A stretch of DNA of 6,448 nt from an archaeon (GTDB taxonomy: Archaea; Asgardarchaeota; Hermodarchaeia; Hermodarchaeales; Hermodarchaeaceae), in assembly GCA_016550395.1 (NCBI GenBank), contig JABXGY010000153.1, positions 1 to 6,448 of the forward strand. The letters run 5' to 3'. The position numbers were made by a program, and so were the translations under genes. The notes below the pieces were generated by a model. It had not been told where the DNA came from and did not search any database. It saw only the letters and a list, made by a program, of their open reading frames with translations. This document shows positions 5,323 to 6,448 of the stretch, piece by piece (position 1 is the first letter of the stretch; the number at the start of each line of letters is the position of its first letter).

Positions 5323-6372
5323 TTGGTGGTGTATGTTATCCAACTTCAAGATTCGCTTCGCGAAGGGGATTTCATTGAAACCCAAGAAGGGCTCATCTTC
5401 GATGTAAAGGGATTAGTACACCCACCAGACCGGGTAATTGCCTTTCTACGTTATTATCCATCGCTGGAGGGTAAGAGAAAGCGTGACGGAATCACCTATG
5501 CTAAAGTCTATCATTTAGCGGAACGTTTTGACATACTACGAAATCATTATCCTCAATACCTGTATCAAGATTCGGTGTTTGGTCGGGAGCTTCAAGGGAT
5601 CCCCATTAAGAACATAAGTCGAATTTATCGTCCCAAACAAGTGTTAGAGCACTTGAATAGCTTAAAGGTCCGTGATACCCTTCAACAAGATGTTGTAACC
5701 TTTGCGAAGATAATTCAGGAATCTGCTCGAATAAATCTATCCGACATAGGAATCTCTGGGAGTATCCAAGTGAATTTACATGGTCCTAGTTCAGATATAG
5801 ATCTCATTGTGTACGGAAGACGAGTAAGTCAGGCAGTGCAACTAGCGTTACGTCGATCACACCTTGTCCCTGAACAGGGGATTACTGGATACCATTTGGA
5901 TACTTATCGACCGGTGTATAATCTGAGGTGGAGTGGAACTGGGATTCCGATTGAAACTATGTTATTAGTTGATGGAGTGAAGTCCATGCATGGAACTTTT
6001 GGCGGTCATCACTATTTTATACGAGCAGTCTTGAACCGTACGGAGGTCACGGAAACCTATGGAGACTTCACATATCATCAGCTTGGACAGGCACGGGCAC
6101 AGTGTCGGATAATAAATGATCGTGATGGTTTGTTCACCCCTTGCCGGTATGAGATTGACGAGGTGGAATTTATCGAAGGGGAGCAAGTCCAAAATATTCG
6201 CGAGATTGTGAGTTTTCGTGGACGATTTGCAGAACAAGCAAAACGAGGTGATACGGTAATAGTGCAGGGTATGTTGGAAAGGGTTGAAGCAAACAAGAAG
6301 TCATGGGTTCGGTTCATTCTGGGCGATAAACCATCGGATATCTTAATACTAAGTGGGTTGCTTGAAGTATAG
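5323..6372 (+). CDS. Predicted nucleotidyltransferase (COG1665-type) with C-terminal OB-like region
   Basis: This 349-residue cytosolic protein belongs to the archaeal 'predicted nucleotidyltransferase' group of the DNA polymerase beta superfamily. The N-terminal block has REGDFIETQEGLIFDVKG (13-30) and LVHPPDRVIAFLRYYP (31-46), then YPQYLYQDSVFGRELQGIP (76-94), all typical of this family. The catalytic signature is ISGSIQVNLHGPSSDIDLIV (144-163), with G146-S147 and the metal-binding D158 and D160. E211 in GIPIETMLLV is a candidate third acid. Residues about 288-341 (IREIVSFRGRFAEQAKRGD, then VIVQGMLERVE) look like a five-strand OB-like region that could bind nucleic acid. Starts TTG 5323, GTG 5326 and GTG 5329 are all possible; AAGGGT nine bases before 5323 slightly favours it. 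The natural substrate is unknown for the family as far as I know. A paralogue begins 18 bases downstream. Confidence 0.92.
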   Translation: MVVYVIQLQDSLREGDFIETQEGLIFDVKGLVHPPDRVIAFLRYYPSLEGKRKRDGITYAKVYHLAERFDILRNHYPQYLYQDSVFGRELQGIPIKNISRIYRPKQVLEHLNSLKVRDTLQQDVVTFAKIIQESARINLSDIGISGSIQVNLHGPSSDIDLIVYGRRVSQAVQLALRRSHLVPEQGITGYHLDTYRPVYNLRWSGTGIPIETMLLVDGVKSMHGTFGGHHYFIRAVLNRTEVTETYGDFTYHQLGQARAQCRIINDRDGLFTPCRYEIDEVEFIEGEQVQNIREIVSFRGRFAEQAKRGDTVIVQGMLERVEANKKSWVRFILGDKPSDILILSGLLEV

Positions 6373-6390
6373 TGTGGGTGGGATTATAGG

Positions 6391-6448
6391 GTGTCGCGTC
6401 ACCCGAAGGATAAAGATTTTGTGGAAACCACAGAAGGTTTGCTATTCA
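6391..6448 (+). CDS. Second COG1665-type nucleotidyltransferase, 5' end only
   Basis: The gene is cut by the right edge. GTG at 6391-6393 is preceded by GGTGGGAT (6377-6384), with nine bases between GGTGG and the start. The 19 visible residues are MSRHPKDKDFVETTEGLLF. DFVETTEGLLF aligns with DFIETQEGLIF at the start of the previous gene (residues 16-26), with 8 of 11 positions identical, so this is probably a tandem paralogue in the same operon, with an 18-base gap. It lacks the ten-residue N-terminal leader seen in the first copy. Nothing beyond the N-terminus can be judged, including whether the catalytic aspartates are kept. Confidence 0.82.
   Translation, partial: MSRHPKDKDFVETTEGLLF

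Noticed and set aside
5266..5340. Selenocysteine read-through of TGA at 5317-5319 joining the mini-ORF to the nucleotidyltransferase
   Set aside because: The enzyme family does not need the extension, no redox motif surrounds the codon, and an independent start lies four bases later.
5965..6317. Two minus-strand frames of 79-90 codons under the nucleotidyltransferase
   Set aside because: They lie wholly antisense to a well-supported family gene and are shadows of its codon pattern.

Overview
This window looks archaeal and most likely comes from an Asgard archaeon, with a Thorarchaeia-like genome as my best guess. Three observations support this. There is a stand-alone two-domain gelsolin-like protein of the kind described in Asgard archaea. 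There is a coenzyme F420 gene (cofE). Translation signals are archaeal in style: GGTG-type Shine-Dalgarno sites complementary to the archaeal 16S 3' end, frequent GTG/TTG starts, and TATA/BRE-like boxes. Assignment below 'Asgard-like archaeon' is inference from gene content only.

Layout. Positions 1-1804 hold a minus-strand operon read right to left: cofE, then a RimK-family ATP-grasp glutamate ligase, then probably a third gene that overlaps the ligase end and runs off the left edge. Positions 1805-1968 form a divergent promoter region with a palindromic TATA-like box. The same stretch also encodes, on the minus strand, a possible 46-residue single-pass membrane protein. The gelsolin-like gene runs rightward to 2586. 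A convergent intergenic region (2587-2791) holds two long inverted repeats. Two small, tightly coupled minus-strand genes of unknown function follow (2792-3404). A 424-bp gap (3405-3828) contains no gene I can defend. On the plus strand there is then a 478-residue protein with two Lrp/AsnC-like DNA-binding units, a COG1665-type predicted nucleotidyltransferase, and the first 19 codons of a second, paralogous nucleotidyltransferase cut by the right edge.

How the genes fit together. CofE adds L-glutamate to F420-0, and the adjacent ATP-grasp ligase is the type of enzyme that caps F420 or tetrahydromethanopterin with alpha-linked glutamate, so this pair is a cofactor-tailoring operon. The gelsolin-like protein is presumably an actin regulator and only shares the divergent promoter region. 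The regulator and the tandem nucleotidyltransferases lie in the same direction and may be one transcription unit, but nothing in the sequence states their substrate.

I did not find an obvious defence system, mobile element, CRISPR array, rRNA or tRNA. The most intriguing unexplained items are the coupled small-gene pair at 2792-3404 with the large hairpin at its stop codon, the structured element at 2613-2682, the candidate small membrane protein in the divergent gap, and the tandem nucleotidyltransferases next to a duplicated-domain regulator.
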